A stretch of DNA of 57,677 bases from Kordiimonadales bacterium (GCA_015485385.1 WFTS01000047.1:1-57677); one strand, 5' to 3'. Positions 44,696-57,399 are shown, counted from the first letter of the stretch. Notes: generated by a model not told the origin, from the sequence alone. Translations and numbers: made by a program.

Positions 44696-47581
44696 ATGTT
44701 AACCGAAATTTCCGTGCGCGGAGCCCGCGAACACAATCTTAAATCCGTGGATGTAGACATCCCGCGTGACAAACTTGTGGTAATCACCGGCTTGTCTGGT
44801 TCAGGTAAATCCTCGCTCGCGTTTGATACCATATATGCCGAGGGACAGCGCCGTTATGTGGAAAGCCTCTCGGCCTATGCGCGCCAGTTTCTTGAGTTGA
44901 TGCAAAAGCCTGATGTCGATCATATCGAAGGTCTTTCGCCCGCGATTTCAATAGAGCAGAAAACCACCAGCAAAAACCCACGCTCTACTGTTGGTACCGT
45001 AACTGAAATTTACGATTATATGCGGCTGTTGTGGGCGCGTATTGGGGTGCCCTACTCTCCTGCAACCGGGCTACCGATTGAAAGCCAGACCGTTAGCCAA
45101 ATGGTTGACCGCATCATGATGCTTGGTGATGGTACGCGCCTATATTTGCTTGCCCCCATCGCACGCGGACGCAAAGGCGAATATAAAAAAGAATTTGCTG
45201 ATTTACAAAAGCGTGGATTTCAGCGTGTGAAGGTGGACGGTGATTTTCACCTTATCGAGGATGTACCGTTTCTTGATAAAAAATATAAACATGATATCGA
45301 CGTGGTCGTTGATCGGCTTGTTCTAAAACCTGATTTATTACAACGCCTTGCCGAAAGCGTTGAAACAGCACTTGAGCTTTCAGATGGTCTGATTGTTGCG
45401 GAAATTGCTGATAAAAACACTGACGACACCACCGAACCAGTGCGGCACCTGATGTCTGCCAAATTTGCATGTCCGGTCTCCGGCTTCACTATTGAAGAGA
45501 TTGAACCACGGCTGTTTTCCTTTAACAGTCCATTTGGCGCCTGCCCATCGTGCGATGGTCTTGGTAAAAAGCTTTATTTTGATCCTCAATTGGTCGTGCC
45601 CGACCAAAGCAAATCAGTTCGCAAAGGCGCGCTGTCCGCTTGGTCAAGCCGCACCAGCAATCCATCGCCTTTTTATTTTCAGGCACTAGATGCGGTAGCT
45701 CGGCATTTTGATGTTTCCCTTGATACTCCGTGGAAGGACCTGCCTAAAAAGGCCCGCGACGCTTTTTTGTTTGGTACAGGGAAGCAATCTGTCGCAATTG
45801 TTTACGCAGATGGAAAGCGCCGGTTCGAAGTGAACAAACCGTTTGAGGGCGTTATCAATAATATCGAACGGCGCTGGCGCGAAACGGACAGCAACTGGAT
45901 GCGCGATGAGCTTTCCAAATATCAATCCTCGACAAAATGCACCGCTTGCGACGGTGCCCGATTAAAGAAGGAAGCATTAGCTGTAAAAATTGACGGATGG
46001 CACATCAGCGCGGTAACAGCCCTTTCCATCGAGGCAGCCTATGATTGGTTTAATGAACTCCCTGAAAAGCTCAATGAAAAGCAAAACACTATTGCGAACA
46101 AAATCCTGAAAGAAATCCAAGACCGCCTAAAGTTTCTTAATAATGTAGGACTTTCATACCTTAACCTAAGACGTTCTTCTGGAACGCTTTCAGGGGGAGA
46201 AAGCCAACGTATTCGTCTTGCTTCTCAGATCGGGTCCGGGCTTACGGGCGTGCTTTATGTTCTTGATGAACCCTCCATTGGGCTGCATCAGCGCGATAAT
46301 GATCGCCTGCTGGAAACACTCCAAAACCTGCGGGATATCGGCAATACGGTCCTTGTTGTTGAGCATGATGAAGATGCAATCCGAACTGCTGATTATGTTA
46401 TAGATATGGGCCCTGGCGCTGGGGAGCACGGCGGCATGATTGTGGCTGAAGGCACGCCAGATATGGTCATGAATGCAGCCGATAGCCTTACGGGTCAGTA
46501 TCTCACAGGCAAACGCTCTGTACCTGTCCCAACTTTGCGCAGACAAGGTCACACCGGAAAAAGCCTTACAATCAAGGGCGCAACCGCCAATAACCTTAAA
46601 AAAGTGGAAGGATCTGTCCCCTTAGGGACGCTCACTTGTGTCACAGGTGTGTCAGGGTCTGGGAAATCAACCTTCATCATTGAAACGCTTTACAAGGCCG
46701 TAGCGCAGCATTTAAACGGTAGCCGCGCAATTCCGGGGGCGCACGATAGCATCGAAGGCCTTGAATATCTTGATAAAATCGTCGATATCGACCAAAGCCC
46801 TATTGGACGCACACCGCGCTCAAACCCCGCGACATATACCGGCGCATTTTCCCCAATCCGAGACTGGTTTGCTGGTTTGCCAGAAGCACAAACCCGTGGA
46901 TATAAGCCCGGGCGGTTTTCTTTTAATGTCAAAGGTGGCCGCTGCGAAGCCTGCAAAGGCGATGGCATGATCAAAATTGAGATGCACTTCCTACCCGACG
47001 TGTATGTTCAATGTGACCAATGCAAAGGCAAGCGTTATAATCGAGAAACTCTTGAAATTCGCTTTAAAGACAAGTCGATATCTGATGTTCTTGATATGAC
47101 AGTTGAAGAAGGAGTTGGCTTTTTCAAGGCCGTTCCCGCCATTAGAAACAAACTTGAAATGCTCCATAAAGTTGGGCTTGGTTACATCCATGTTGGCCAA
47201 CAGGCCACCACTTTATCAGGCGGCGAAGCCCAGCGTGTCAAATTAGCCAAAGAGCTCTCCAAGCGCTCCACAGGCAAAACGCTCTATATCCTAGACGAAC
47301 CCACAACAGGCCTGCATTTTGAGGATATTCGCAAGCTTATGGAAGTTCTGCAAACCCTTGTAGATCAAGGCAATACCGTTATCGTGATCGAGCATAACCT
47401 TGAGGTTATTAAAACCGCTGATTGGATTTTGGATCTAGGTCCAGAAGGTGGGGATGGCGGCGGTGAAATTATCGCATCAGGCACACCTGAAGATGTTGCG
47501 AAAAACAAACGCAGCTATACAGGTCACTATCTCGCTGCAGCCCTTAAAAAGGCCGCAGAAGCAGCCAGCGAACCAGCATAA
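44696..47581 (+). CDS. uvrA: excinuclease ABC subunit A
   Basis: 961-aa ATPase that recognises DNA lesions and loads UvrB in nucleotide excision repair. Two ABC modules: Walker [14 protein letters not shown] (about residues 32-44) and [13 protein letters not shown] (about 644), signatures [12 protein letters not shown] and [12 protein letters not shown], Walker [14 protein letters not shown] and [13 protein letters not shown]. Zn modules show [10 protein letters not shown] and [10 protein letters not shown]...[11 protein letters not shown]. Full length. An SOS box lies upstream. Confidence 0.98.
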   Translation: MLTEISVRGAREHNLKSVDVDIPRDKLVVITGLSGSGKSSLAFDTIYAEGQRRYVESLSAYARQFLELMQKPDVDHIEGLSPAISIEQKTTSKNPRSTVGTVTEIYDYMRLLWARIGVPYSPATGLPIESQTVSQMVDRIMMLGDGTRLYLLAPIARGRKGEYKKEFADLQKRGFQRVKVDGDFHLIEDVPFLDKKYKHDIDVVVDRLVLKPDLLQRLAESVETALELSDGLIVAEIADKNTDDTTEPVRHLMSAKFACPVSGFTIEEIEPRLFSFNSPFGACPSCDGLGKKLYFDPQLVVPDQSKSVRKGALSAWSSRTSNPSPFYFQALDAVARHFDVSLDTPWKDLPKKARDAFLFGTGKQSVAIVYADGKRRFEVNKPFEGVINNIERRWRETDSNWMRDELSKYQSSTKCTACDGARLKKEALAVKIDGWHISAVTALSIEAAYDWFNELPEKLNEKQNTIANKILKEIQDRLKFLNNVGLSYLNLRRSSGTLSGGESQRIRLASQIGSGLTGVLYVLDEPSIGLHQRDNDRLLETLQNLRDIGNTVLVVEHDEDAIRTADYVIDMGPGAGEHGGMIVAEGTPDMVMNAADSLTGQYLTGKRSVPVPTLRRQGHTGKSLTIKGATANNLKKVEGSVPLGTLTCVTGVSGSGKSTFIIETLYKAVAQHLNGSRAIPGAHDSIEGLEYLDKIVDIDQSPIGRTPRSNPATYTGAFSPIRDWFAGLPEAQTRGYKPGRFSFNVKGGRCEACKGDGMIKIEMHFLPDVYVQCDQCKGKRYNRETLEIRFKDKSISDVLDMTVEEGVGFFKAVPAIRNKLEMLHKVGLGYIHVGQQATTLSGGEAQRVKLAKELSKRSTGKTLYILDEPTTGLHFEDIRKLMEVLQTLVDQGNTVIVIEHNLEVIKTADWILDLGPEGGDGGGEIIASGTPEDVAKNKRSYTGHYLAAALKKAAEAASEPA

Positions 47582-47699
47582 AGGTGTCGTCGTTCCTAAG
47601 TAAGCCGCGCCGTGAAAAACTGTTGCCACGTTGAAATATCTACACACGCCTAAGGAAGAGCCTATCCGATTAAATGTCTAAGCTCGCTGGCGACTAATG

Positions 47700-48242
47700 T
47701 TAAAAGCCGCTACCGGGTTCTTCTAAAAAGGCAAGCTCTTCACGCGTTGAAACACGGCCAAGCGCCGCGTTGCGGTGTGGGTATCGTCCAAAACGCTCAA
47801 GTATCCGTCTGTGGCGGCATTCATAATCCAAATTGCTTTCAAGTCCCGGTTTTGCAAATAAAATCATTGCCTCTTGATGTATGCTCAAGCTTTCACTGTG
47901 CATATAGGGCATATACAGAAATTGCAGCATCTCTGCTGACCAAGCCACACCAATCTTACGCAGGACCGCCTCTTGGGCCAACACAAGGGCTAATGGATCC
48001 GTCGCAAAGGCTTGTCCTGAGCCTCGAAACATATTGCGCGGCATTTGATCCAGCAGAATAATTTCCGCTAACCGCCCGCGCTCTGTCTCTCGCCAATGGG
48101 CAAGCTCCCCAACCGCTGCAATTTTATACACTCCCTCAAAACGCCGCCGAACCAAAGCATCAAAATCCGATGATTTCTGGAACCAACATCTCGGATCAAT
48201 CTCAACAAACCAAAAGTTAAGGATATCTTCTGATCGCATCAT
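47700..48242 (-). CDS. DUF924 family protein
   Basis: 180-aa DUF924 (PF06041) protein, all-alpha, function unknown. Hallmarks: ILNFWFVEIDPRCWFQKSSD at the start, LAEIILLDQMPRNMFRGSGQ, FLYMPYMHSESLSIHQEAM and the near-C-terminal RFGRYPHRNAALGR. It follows an M28 peptidase gene with one base between, so the two are co-transcribed. Confidence 0.92.
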   Translation of the reverse strand: MMRSEDILNFWFVEIDPRCWFQKSSDFDALVRRRFEGVYKIAAVGELAHWRETERGRLAEIILLDQMPRNMFRGSGQAFATDPLALVLAQEAVLRKIGVAWSAEMLQFLYMPYMHSESLSIHQEAMILFAKPGLESNLDYECRHRRILERFGRYPHRNAALGRVSTREELAFLEEPGSGF

Positions 48243-48243
48243 A

Positions 48244-49407
48244 TCACCTAGCAGCCTCCTCAGGAGGCGGTAATAAACGGATCAATGCCTCACCGTAAGC
48301 GGCGCTTAAAACCATTTGACGAATATCCACAAAGGCCCGTGTATCCTTTGGTGTATGAATATGAGGCATCATAGCCTCATCGTCATAAGAGGCGATTGTA
48401 AGCGTGCTGAAACCACCGCGCGCAAACCAAACGCTGTCAAAATCCCCTACCCGGTGTATCCCAGCCGTTATACCTTTAAACTTAGGATTTTGTAGACTCG
48501 CCTGTTTTGCAGCCTTCATCAGCTCGCCATAATAATGAACCGGCGTAAAGCCACCACTGCGCACAATATATTTTAAATTGGCATTCCCGACGGTATCAAA
48601 ATTCAATACATGCGTATCGCGGTCCTTCAGTTCGTCCTCATGCATCTTATAATAGTGCTGTGCCCCTAGCATGCCTGCTTCCTCGGCTGTCGTAATGACA
48701 AGCCGTATCTCACTATTCGCGGGCATGTGCCTCCACAAGCGGCTTGCAGCCTCTGTAGCCGCTGCAACACCGGAAAGATTATCGTTCGCCCCCGGTGTAT
48801 AGCCAAAACGCCAAAAATCTACACTTGCGATTATAGGCTGGGCCAAAACAGCCGCGACAAGTAAAAGCCTGAGCCACAGCGGTGCCACCCAACCATAACT
48901 GTCAAGCACAGGTATAATGACCCCAAGGCCAACAATTGCTGTCCCAAGATAAACAGACACCGCAAAATTTTTCACTTGCTCTGCTCGGTACGCAAAGGAT
49001 GCAGGCGCACTATCTAAATGCGCCATTAACAGGATCAACCGCCGCCCGTTCCCTTTTTTCGCAACCAAATTCGCAGTTAACTTCTTGGGGCTCCACCATA
49101 CAAGTGAACTAACGCGCCAATCAAAAAACAAAAAGTGGCTAATGAAAAACACTAGCCCTGCCATAATCGCCCCAAGAGGAAACCAGATAGAGATAATAAT
49201 CGCGAGGGCTTGGCCTAACGCAACCATCCAGAAGAACGGCAAATAAGTCGCAGGCGCCATAAGCCCTTCCTCTGCCACATCCACGCCCGGCTCCCCCACC
49301 AATTGGGTCATGAGCATTTCACGCGCCATCATCTCATTTTCAGAGCCTGCGCCCCGGTGCGGCCATTCACTCAGCTTGTTGAATATATCTGTTGCCGACA
49401 AAGGCAT
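48244..49407 (-). CDS. membrane M28 family metallopeptidase
   Basis: 387-aa protein with an M28 aminopeptidase-type fold interrupted by membrane helices (about residues 55-100 and 140-195). Candidate di-zinc ligands: His in [10 protein letters not shown], Asp in PGANDNLSG, the catalytic Glu pair in [10 protein letters not shown], Asp in NFDTVGN and His in HIHTPKD; the set looks complete. The topology with the catalytic residues on either side of the second helix pair is unusual. Substrate unknown. Divergent from trmFO with 139 bp between starts. Confidence 0.88.
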   Translation of the reverse strand: MPLSATDIFNKLSEWPHRGAGSENEMMAREMLMTQLVGEPGVDVAEEGLMAPATYLPFFWMVALGQALAIIISIWFPLGAIMAGLVFFISHFLFFDWRVSSLVWWSPKKLTANLVAKKGNGRRLILLMAHLDSAPASFAYRAEQVKNFAVSVYLGTAIVGLGVIIPVLDSYGWVAPLWLRLLLVAAVLAQPIIASVDFWRFGYTPGANDNLSGVAAATEAASRLWRHMPANSEIRLVITTAEEAGMLGAQHYYKMHEDELKDRDTHVLNFDTVGNANLKYIVRSGGFTPVHYYGELMKAAKQASLQNPKFKGITAGIHRVGDFDSVWFARGGFSTLTIASYDDEAMMPHIHTPKDTRAFVDIRQMVLSAAYGEALIRLLPPPEEAAR

Positions 49408-49546
49408 TGCGGATATTTCCTTTATAAAATCGCAGTCTGAAACAACAGCTTATCTTTTTTGCTTACAAATGAAAGGCTGCTCCGTTAAACAGACGCAGAA
49501 TAATAGCATATATCACTCCTTGGTAGACCAATATGAAAGACACCCA

Positions 49547-50869
49547 ATGAAACCAATTCATGTAATCGGTGGCGGGCTTGCTGGCTCTGAAGCGGCTTGG
49601 CAAATAGCAAATCGCGGCATACCTGTAATCCTGCATGAAATGCGGCCTGTGCGCCAAACTGATGCACACCACACGGATGGTCTTGCAGAAATGGTTTGTT
49701 CAAATAGTTTTCGTTCAGACGATGCACAAAACAATGCTGTTGGCCTGCTTCACCAAGAAATGCGCGAGATGAATTCACTGATTATGGCCGCCGCTGACCG
49801 GCATAAAGTGCCCGCGGGCTCGGCGCTTGCCGTTGACCGCGAAGCCTTCTCTGACGAGGTGACAACAACTATAGAAGGGCATAAATTCATCACGATTGAG
49901 CGCACTGAAATTGATAGCCTGCCACCAGATGATTGGGACAATGTGATCATAGCCACTGGGCCATTAACATCGCCCGCTCTCTCTGAGGCCGTACGCTCTC
50001 TGTGCGGGGATGCAGGATTGGCATTCTTTGATGCGATTGCTCCCATTGTTTACAAAGAAAGCATCGATTTCAAACACGCTTGGTACCAAAGCCGTTATGA
50101 TAAAGGCGAAGGCGCTGATTACATCAACCTGCCACTGAGCAAAGAGCAATATGAGACTTTCATCCAAGATTTAAATGATGGCGATAAAACCGAGTTTAAA
50201 CAATGGGAAGGCACACCTTATTTCGAAGGCTGCATGCCCATCGAAGTCATGGCAGCTCGCGGCCCGGAGACCTTGCGGTTTGGCCCGATGAAGCCGGTCG
50301 GCTTGCAAAGCCCTCACACCGATGAAAAGCACTATGCCGTTGTGCAGCTACGCCAAGATAATAAGCTCGGAACGCTTTATAATATTGTCGGCTTTCAAAC
50401 CAAGCTTACCTACAGCGAGCAAAAGCGCATTTTCCGAAAAATTCCAGGGCTGGAAAGCGCTGAGTTTGCACGCCTTGGCGGTCTTCACCGCAATAGTTTT
50501 CTTAACAGCCCGCTTGTCCTTGATGAGCAGCTACGCTTAAAGGCTGATCCTCGGTTAAGGTTTGCTGGACAAATCACTGGCGTGGAAGGCTATGTTGAAA
50601 GCGCTGCCATGGGACTGATCTCAGGCATATTCGCATCCGCGGAGCGCCTTGGTGGCCGGGCCATGCCACCACCAGAAACAACCGCTTTCGGAGCTTTGAT
50701 CCACCATATCACCGGCGGAGCAGATGCCAAAACATTCCAACCCATGAATGTTAACTTTGGGCTTTTCCCTCCACTGGCTGAACGCACGAAGAAAAAAGAG
50801 CGTAAACCTGCAATGAGCAAACGTGCGCAAGAAGACTTATCAGTATGGAAAAACCAGCTAGAAAGCTAA
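49547..50869 (+). CDS. trmFO: methylenetetrahydrofolate-tRNA-(uracil-5-)-methyltransferase
   Basis: 440-aa folate/FAD-dependent enzyme making m5U54 in the tRNA T-loop. The ATG at 49547 starts the family sequence with the FAD-binding [18 protein letters not shown]; the frame is open 237 bp further upstream, but that part runs over the M28 gene and is not used. [62 protein letters not shown] and [17 protein letters not shown] are diagnostic. Catalytic Cys residues are in MVCSNSF and GCMPIE. Confidence 0.97.
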   Translation: MKPIHVIGGGLAGSEAAWQIANRGIPVILHEMRPVRQTDAHHTDGLAEMVCSNSFRSDDAQNNAVGLLHQEMREMNSLIMAAADRHKVPAGSALAVDREAFSDEVTTTIEGHKFITIERTEIDSLPPDDWDNVIIATGPLTSPALSEAVRSLCGDAGLAFFDAIAPIVYKESIDFKHAWYQSRYDKGEGADYINLPLSKEQYETFIQDLNDGDKTEFKQWEGTPYFEGCMPIEVMAARGPETLRFGPMKPVGLQSPHTDEKHYAVVQLRQDNKLGTLYNIVGFQTKLTYSEQKRIFRKIPGLESAEFARLGGLHRNSFLNSPLVLDEQLRLKADPRLRFAGQITGVEGYVESAAMGLISGIFASAERLGGRAMPPPETTAFGALIHHITGGADAKTFQPMNVNFGLFPPLAERTKKKERKPAMSKRAQEDLSVWKNQLES

Positions 50870-50887
50870 CCCTAGAAACCTAGCAAT

Positions 50888-51460
50888 TTATGCACTTTCC
50901 AGAGATAACATAGGCGCATCCGGCGTGCCGTGGCCGAAGTTGATCCAGGCTGCTGAAGGACCTGATTCCGCAGCAAATACGCGCCCACGCGCGCTGTGCT
51001 TGATGGCTTCCTTCGCCGGTACAATCAACGCACACACTCTTTCCGCGCCAGTTTGATCACAGAGATATGGGAAAAAGGTGGTGTCCACTGCCAACTTGAG
51101 GCCCTTATCAAACCGGTAAAACATCACACGCCAGCGCCCACATGCGTTATCAAACAGAGCCTCGAAAACATCCGAAATTAAGTGTCTATCGTCAGGCAGT
51201 AAGCGACGAAAATATTCAAAACCCGTGATATCTACATTCAGCCTTGATGCAATGCCATCACCAGCAAAATCAATATCCATGCGAGCCCCTTCACCCGCAG
51301 GCCCTGTTGGCCGCGTAAATTCGCCCTTCAATAAATATGGTGATAACCCATCAAAATCTGACGCATCGATTATATCGCTTGAGGGTAGACCAAAGCGCGG
51401 TAACAAATCGCGCCATTTAGCCTCAAAAAGTTTACTTGCGTCCGAGCGCTCGTGCTCCAT
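50888..51460 (-). CDS. hypothetical protein, possible PAS-like domain
   Basis: 190 aa, not firmly recognised. The layout (LFEAKWRDLLPRFGLPSSD, then SRLNVDITGFEYFRRLLPDD, then FEALFDNACGRWRVMFYRFD and KGLKLAVDTTFFPYL, ERVCALIVPA) resembles the PAS-type domain common in alphaproteobacteria (PF07310), which is inference. No catalytic motif, signal peptide or membrane segment. It is tail-to-tail with trmFO (18 bp). Confidence 0.7.
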   Translation of the reverse strand: MEHERSDASKLFEAKWRDLLPRFGLPSSDIIDASDFDGLSPYLLKGEFTRPTGPAGEGARMDIDFAGDGIASRLNVDITGFEYFRRLLPDDRHLISDVFEALFDNACGRWRVMFYRFDKGLKLAVDTTFFPYLCDQTGAERVCALIVPAKEAIKHSARGRVFAAESGPSAAWINFGHGTPDAPMLSLESA

Positions 51461-51559
51461 GACATCCGTCCAACTCTACTAAACTATAGTGCCGTAACAT
51501 TTCATGTGAAAACGTTGCTGTCAAATCCAATGCGCCGTCATTTTATCAGCTAGGGATAC

Positions 51560-52045
51560 TTATTCCGGTTTTGCCTGAGCAACATCACCTGTCTTTTCAT
51601 CCGCCAAATAAGCCTTGATTGCAGTATCAACACTGGACAGTGCCGCACAACCGTTCGGACAAAGACGCGCCAACTTTCCTCTGTTTGCATCTGCACGATC
51701 AAACATCTCTTGTTTTAGGAAAGCAAGCGATTGCATAGTTAGTAAAGTCTTGTCATTGGGTTCGATTTCAAGAGCCAACCGATAGTATTTCAATCCTTTA
51801 CCAATGTGTCCCTGAGCTTCATGCGCTTTTCCTAAGCCCAATAATGCTTGTGTATTCGCCGGGTCAGCAACCATCGCTCGTTCGAACAACAATTGCGCGT
51901 CTGTCAGCTTTTTTGCTTGCAGCGCTATGTTAGCATCACTGACCAATTGCATGGAAATAGTCTGATATTTCACATCAGTTTTAGCAAAAGCTGCGAAAGA
52001 CATAGCCGCAACCAAGCCTACGGTAATTAAAATGTTTTTAATCAA
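51560..52045 (-). CDS. exported TPR protein
   Basis: 161-aa protein with a signal peptide (about residues 1-21, ending AAFA) and three TPR-like helix pairs (ANIALQAKKLTDAQLLFERA, ALLGLGKAHEAQGHIGKGLK, YYRLALEIEPND). Two Cys near the end (LCPNGC) could form a disulfide. It probably acts as a periplasmic binding adaptor; no partner is evident. It lies 87 bp downstream of the RsmB-type gene on the same strand. Confidence 0.85.
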   Translation of the reverse strand: MIKNILITVGLVAAMSFAAFAKTDVKYQTISMQLVSDANIALQAKKLTDAQLLFERAMVADPANTQALLGLGKAHEAQGHIGKGLKYYRLALEIEPNDKTLLTMQSLAFLKQEMFDRADANRGKLARLCPNGCAALSSVDTAIKAYLADEKTGDVAQAKPE

Positions 52046-52132
52046 GATACGCTTCCTTATTCATGTTGCGGACATAATAGCCATAAATTGGTTAACTGTC
52101 TCTATTCTTTAAACTCACATATCTAAAGATAA

Positions 52133-53452
52133 TCACGCGTTGAGTTCAAAAATTGCAATGAAAAAGCCGTCAGTTTGGTGCGTTTCGGGTGAAAGTTGCA
52201 AAGTTTCGGGAATTAACGCCCGCGTTTCTGGTGCTTTTGTGTCAACAGTCGCGCTCCAAACACTCTTGTAATTCACTAATTTCCAACCGACAGAATCCTT
52301 GAGGAAGCGTGTAACAATTTCTTCATTTTCCGCAGGAAATACAGAACATGTCATATAGATAAGACGCCCACCTTTACGGACTAAGCCGCTGGCTTCATTC
52401 AATAATTCGAGTTGAATTTTAGTGAGTTTCGAAATTCCACTCGTATTTTGGCGCCACCGTTGGTCAGGGCTGCGCCGCCATGTTCCCGACCCGCTACAAG
52501 GTGCATCAACAAAAACGCGGTCGCATAGTCCTGCTAAGGAGGCCAACTTGGCCTCGCGTTTTTCGCCTTCCTTTGGTAATTGGCTTACCTGAATATTGCG
52601 AGCCCCAGACCGCTGTGCGCGTTTCTTACAACTATCAAGCCGCTTCGCCGAAATATCAAAAGCATATATTTGGCCTTTATTTTCCATCTGCGCAGCAATC
52701 GTTAGGCTTTTGCCGCCAGCGCCGGCACAGAAATCTACCACTTGCATCCCGGGTTCGGCCCCAACCAACAGCGAGGCTATTTGCGCAGCCTCATCCTGCA
52801 CCTCCAAAAGTCCACGCTTAAAGTCGTCAATACCTCCAAGCGCCACGTTTTTAAGGGAGCGCAGCCCCATCGGTGAAAATGGCGTGTTCTCAAGCGGGAC
52901 TGTTTTCCCATGAAAACTCTCTCGTGCCGCAGATTTACTTTTCAAAGAGTTTATGCGCAAATCAACTGTTGCCTGTTGATTTAAGGCTAAGGCAGCTTTT
53001 GGCCAAGTATCACCGTAACGCGCTTCAAATCCAGCAATAGCCCAATCGGGTATATTATGCTGGGCTGCAAGAGGTACATCCGCAATGTCCTGCGCCTGAA
53101 CCGCTGCAACAAAGGCTATTTCGATATCAGTCAGAGAATCCGGAGCATAAGCCCCTTCTTCGGCAAACAAAGATAAAGCATCCAAATCATTTAACGCTAA
53201 ATAAGCAATTACGATAGGGCGCGCAGATCGCTCAGTTTTTGTTTTGTTTAAATACCACAACAGCGAAACACGTTGACGCAAAATTGAATAGGCGGCCTGT
53301 GTAATATAGCGCCGATCTTTAGAACCGGCATACCGGCGAGCGCGAAAATAATTCCCCACCAAGACATCAACTGGTGTCGTACCAGTTTCTATCGCGGCTT
53401 CGATTTCCTCAACCAACTCGATTAAGGATTGAATGCGTGCTGCTGGCTGCAT
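52133..53452 (-). CDS. RsmB/NOP-family RNA cytosine-C5 methyltransferase
   Basis: 439-aa SAM-dependent m5C methyltransferase, probably of 16S rRNA. SAM motif VVDFCAGAGGKSLTIAAQM, catalytic VDAPCSGSGTWRRSPDQRW (PCS motif with Pro-Cys) and the second Cys in MTCSVFPAENEEIV. An N-terminal NusB-like helical region (about 1-130) suggests RsmB. The exact target is inferred. It starts 9 bp after the guaB stop in the same direction. Confidence 0.92.
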   Translation of the reverse strand: MQPAARIQSLIELVEEIEAAIETGTTPVDVLVGNYFRARRYAGSKDRRYITQAAYSILRQRVSLLWYLNKTKTERSARPIVIAYLALNDLDALSLFAEEGAYAPDSLTDIEIAFVAAVQAQDIADVPLAAQHNIPDWAIAGFEARYGDTWPKAALALNQQATVDLRINSLKSKSAARESFHGKTVPLENTPFSPMGLRSLKNVALGGIDDFKRGLLEVQDEAAQIASLLVGAEPGMQVVDFCAGAGGKSLTIAAQMENKGQIYAFDISAKRLDSCKKRAQRSGARNIQVSQLPKEGEKREAKLASLAGLCDRVFVDAPCSGSGTWRRSPDQRWRQNTSGISKLTKIQLELLNEASGLVRKGGRLIYMTCSVFPAENEEIVTRFLKDSVGWKLVNYKSVWSATVDTKAPETRALIPETLQLSPETHQTDGFFIAIFELNA

Positions 53453-53461
53453 GATTTGGCC

Positions 53462-54943
<1,482 letters not shown>

Positions 54944-55122
54944 TCAACAGTGGGCACTTGATGCGTAAAAACCTACGATTGGCGTATCGCAGTCTTCGGA
55001 TCCAGGGTTCGGATGTTCGCCGTTCAATAGCTCGAAGCGCCGCTAAAGACAATCCTTATCTTTATATCCGGGCGATTTTTTGAGACTTTTTCACAGCCTT
55101 CAGGCGTTTCAACGTAAGTGCT

Positions 55123-55836
55123 CTATTCAATATCGGCCTTCGCTCTCCCCTTAAAACCTTGCGCGACGACAAACCATTCTTTTGATCCAGCGCGACTAGA
55201 AGGCGGTTTAGCGTGGCGCACTTTGGTGAAATGTTGCTTCATACGGTTCAAAAGCTCTGTATCCGCGCCGCCTGCCAATACCTTAGCAGCAAAGGTGCCG
55301 TCTTTGCCCAGCACCTTTATGGCAAAGTCAAAAGCGGCCTCACATAATGCCATTGTCCGGATTTGGTCGGTTTGCTTGTGCCCTGTGGCTGAGTTCGCCA
55401 TATCTGACAAAACAACGTCTGCAGGGCCTTCTAGTTCTGCCATCAACTGCTTTTCAGCATCTTGATCTAAAAAATCCATTACCCACAGCTTAGCGCCGGC
55501 GATAGCGTCTACCTCTTGAAGGTCGATTCCAATGATTTGGCTCCCGTCTTTGAGACGTTCGGCAAGCACCTGTGTCCATCCTCCGGGGGCACAGCCAAGA
55601 TCAACAACACGCCGCGCTCCTTTCAGAATTTCATATCGGTCATCTAATTCGATCAACTTAAACGCTGCTCGCGACCTGTATCCAAGCCGATTTGCTTCAG
55701 CAACATAAGGATCATTCAGCTGCCGCTGGAGCCAACGCGTAGAAGAGTTCTTCCTCCCGCGTGCAGACTTAACCCGAATTTTCGCCCCACGTGCGCGGCT
55801 TCGTGTGTTTGATTCTGTATCCCAGCCTTTAGCCAT
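55123..55836 (-). CDS. rlmE: 23S rRNA (uridine-2'-O-)-methyltransferase
   Basis: 237-aa FtsJ/RrmJ methyltransferase of U2552 in 23S rRNA. N-terminal basic stretch, YRSRAAFKLIELDDRY with the catalytic Lys, SAM motif VVDLGCAPGGWTQVL, Asp in VLSDMAN, the second Lys in FAAKVLAGG and Glu in GSKEWFVV: the K-D-K-E set is complete. It overlaps the upstream ppx/gppA gene by 8 bp, so translation is coupled. Confidence 0.97.
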   Translation of the reverse strand: MAKGWDTESNTRSRARGAKIRVKSARGRKNSSTRWLQRQLNDPYVAEANRLGYRSRAAFKLIELDDRYEILKGARRVVDLGCAPGGWTQVLAERLKDGSQIIGIDLQEVDAIAGAKLWVMDFLDQDAEKQLMAELEGPADVVLSDMANSATGHKQTDQIRTMALCEAAFDFAIKVLGKDGTFAAKVLAGGADTELLNRMKQHFTKVRHAKPPSSRAGSKEWFVVAQGFKGRAKADIE

Positions 55837-57208
55837 TGCTCTGAACCCTAATATTTTTCATCGCCTTATCGGCGCGCACAGGAGGCTCTTCGGTTTGCAT
55901 CAAACCCCGTAAAATGCCCTCCCTTATGCCCCTGTCTGCTACCCGGAGGCTTGGCACTTCCCACATGCCCAAGATACCATCTAAGATCGCGCAGCCTGCA
56001 ACGACCAGGTCCGCACGCTCACTCCCTATACAGGGTTGGGCTGAGCGTTCAGCGTGGCTCATTCGTGCCACTTTTTGTGACAGAGCCTTAATGTCATTGG
56101 TTTTCATCCAAGCACCATCAACTTTATCACGGATATAACGCGGCAACTGCAGATGTAGACTAGCCAAGGTCGTTACCGTTCCTGACGTTCCTAAAAACTG
56201 AGTTCTGCGTTTTCCCAAAACCTCAGAAAGCCGGTGCGCCTCCTCAAAGGCATACAGATGGTTACAAACTGTTTTGACCATTCGCTGATATTGATCCTGA
56301 GATAAAGTACCGTGCGGCGTGCCAAAGCTTTCCGAGAGATTAACCACGCCCCAAGGGATAGACATCCAACCTTTAATTTCGCTCGCGCGGCCTTTGCGAA
56401 TCCGGACCCAGATTAACTCAGTACTGCCTCCGCCAATATCAAACACAAGGGCATTTTGATTATTCGGAGCAATCAAAGACTGACACCCCATCACTGCCAG
56501 GCGAGCTTCCTCGCCAGCCGTAATCACATCCAGATTAATGCCCGTTTCAGCTTTAACCCGCGCAACGAATTCGTCTGAGTTATCAGCCACCCTGCACGCC
56601 TCTGTAGCGACATGCCGCATACAGGTCACATTACGCCTCGCCAATTTTTCCGAGCAAACTTTCAGGGCTTCGATTGTACGGTCCATAGCACCTTGTGAAA
56701 GACGGCCAGTTTCACCAATACCTTCCCCAAGCCGAACTATGCGCGAAAAGGCATCTATGACCCGAAAACCGTTTTGTGTGGGCCGGGCGATCAACAATCG
56801 GCAATTGTTGGTGCCAAGATCAATGGCACTGTATACACCGCGCCCCAAAGAAGACGGCCGTACATTGGTTTTCTCTACACGCGGGCTAGAATTTGGGCGT
56901 CGCCGTCTATTCGGCTTAGGCTTTCTAGGCGCTTCAGCGGACAAGCCTTCACGAATTGATCCCGCACGCTCAGTTTCTTCAGCGCGCAAACCATTACCAC
57001 TGTATGCAGTCTTCTCTGCCTTTTTTGAAAGATTAGCCTGCTGTGATACGGCCTTGGTACCGCCACCATCGATTTGATTTTTTCCGCGACGCCTTCTCCT
57101 GCTTCTGGAGCGACGTCGCTTGCTGCGCCCTTCCTCTTGCGAGGTATTGTTACTGTCTGTCTCAGAGCGCGTTGCATCGGGCCCTCGGGCCTCATCATCC
57201 AACGACAT
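55829..57208 (-). CDS. Ppx/GppA phosphatase family protein with basic N-terminal extension
   Basis: 459 aa. ASKHA-fold exopolyphosphatase/guanosine pentaphosphatase: SAIDLGTNNCRLLIARP, the catalytic Glu in ATEACRVADN, ITAGEEARLA, FDIGGGSTELIW. The first 115 or so residues are an unusual Arg/Lys/Ser-rich disordered region (SKRRRSRSRRRRRG and RRRRPNSSPR), likely RNA- or polyphosphate-binding, which fits its link to rlmE. ATG 57208 chosen; a TTG lies four codons before. Whether it acts on polyphosphate or pppGpp cannot be told. Confidence 0.93.
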   Translation of the reverse strand: MSLDDEARGPDATRSETDSNNTSQEEGRSKRRRSRSRRRRRGKNQIDGGGTKAVSQQANLSKKAEKTAYSGNGLRAEETERAGSIREGLSAEAPRKPKPNRRRRPNSSPRVEKTNVRPSSLGRGVYSAIDLGTNNCRLLIARPTQNGFRVIDAFSRIVRLGEGIGETGRLSQGAMDRTIEALKVCSEKLARRNVTCMRHVATEACRVADNSDEFVARVKAETGINLDVITAGEEARLAVMGCQSLIAPNNQNALVFDIGGGSTELIWVRIRKGRASEIKGWMSIPWGVVNLSESFGTPHGTLSQDQYQRMVKTVCNHLYAFEEAHRLSEVLGKRRTQFLGTSGTVTTLASLHLQLPRYIRDKVDGAWMKTNDIKALSQKVARMSHAERSAQPCIGSERADLVVAGCAILDGILGMWEVPSLRVADRGIREGILRGLMQTEEPPVRADKAMKNIRVQSNG

Positions 57209-57357
57209 TACACGTCTCAATCATTTTTATTTTTCACCGCAGCCATCAGCTGCTCACTTGCCTCTTCTTACCACTGATTTAGGTGGGAGCGCAATGTATT
57301 TGCCGGTAAATTCCCTGATCCTTTATGCAAATAACAGATTTTGTTCTCCTTTTGTGC

Positions 57358-57385
57358 TTGACAGCGCCTGAAACCAATATATAAG
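57358..57385 (+). promoter_or_regulatory. candidate promoter, TTGACA-N16-TATAAG
   Basis: Perfect -35 TTGACA (57358-57363), 16-base spacer, -10 TATAAG (57380-57385). A start near 57392 would leave only a short leader containing the ribosome-binding site of the next ORF. Confidence 0.55.
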
Positions 57386-57399
57386 AACATAAGAGGAAC

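Noticed and set aside
49310-49546. 79-codon upstream extension of trmFO
   Set aside because: It reads through the M28 gene on the other strand; family similarity begins at the ATG at 49547.
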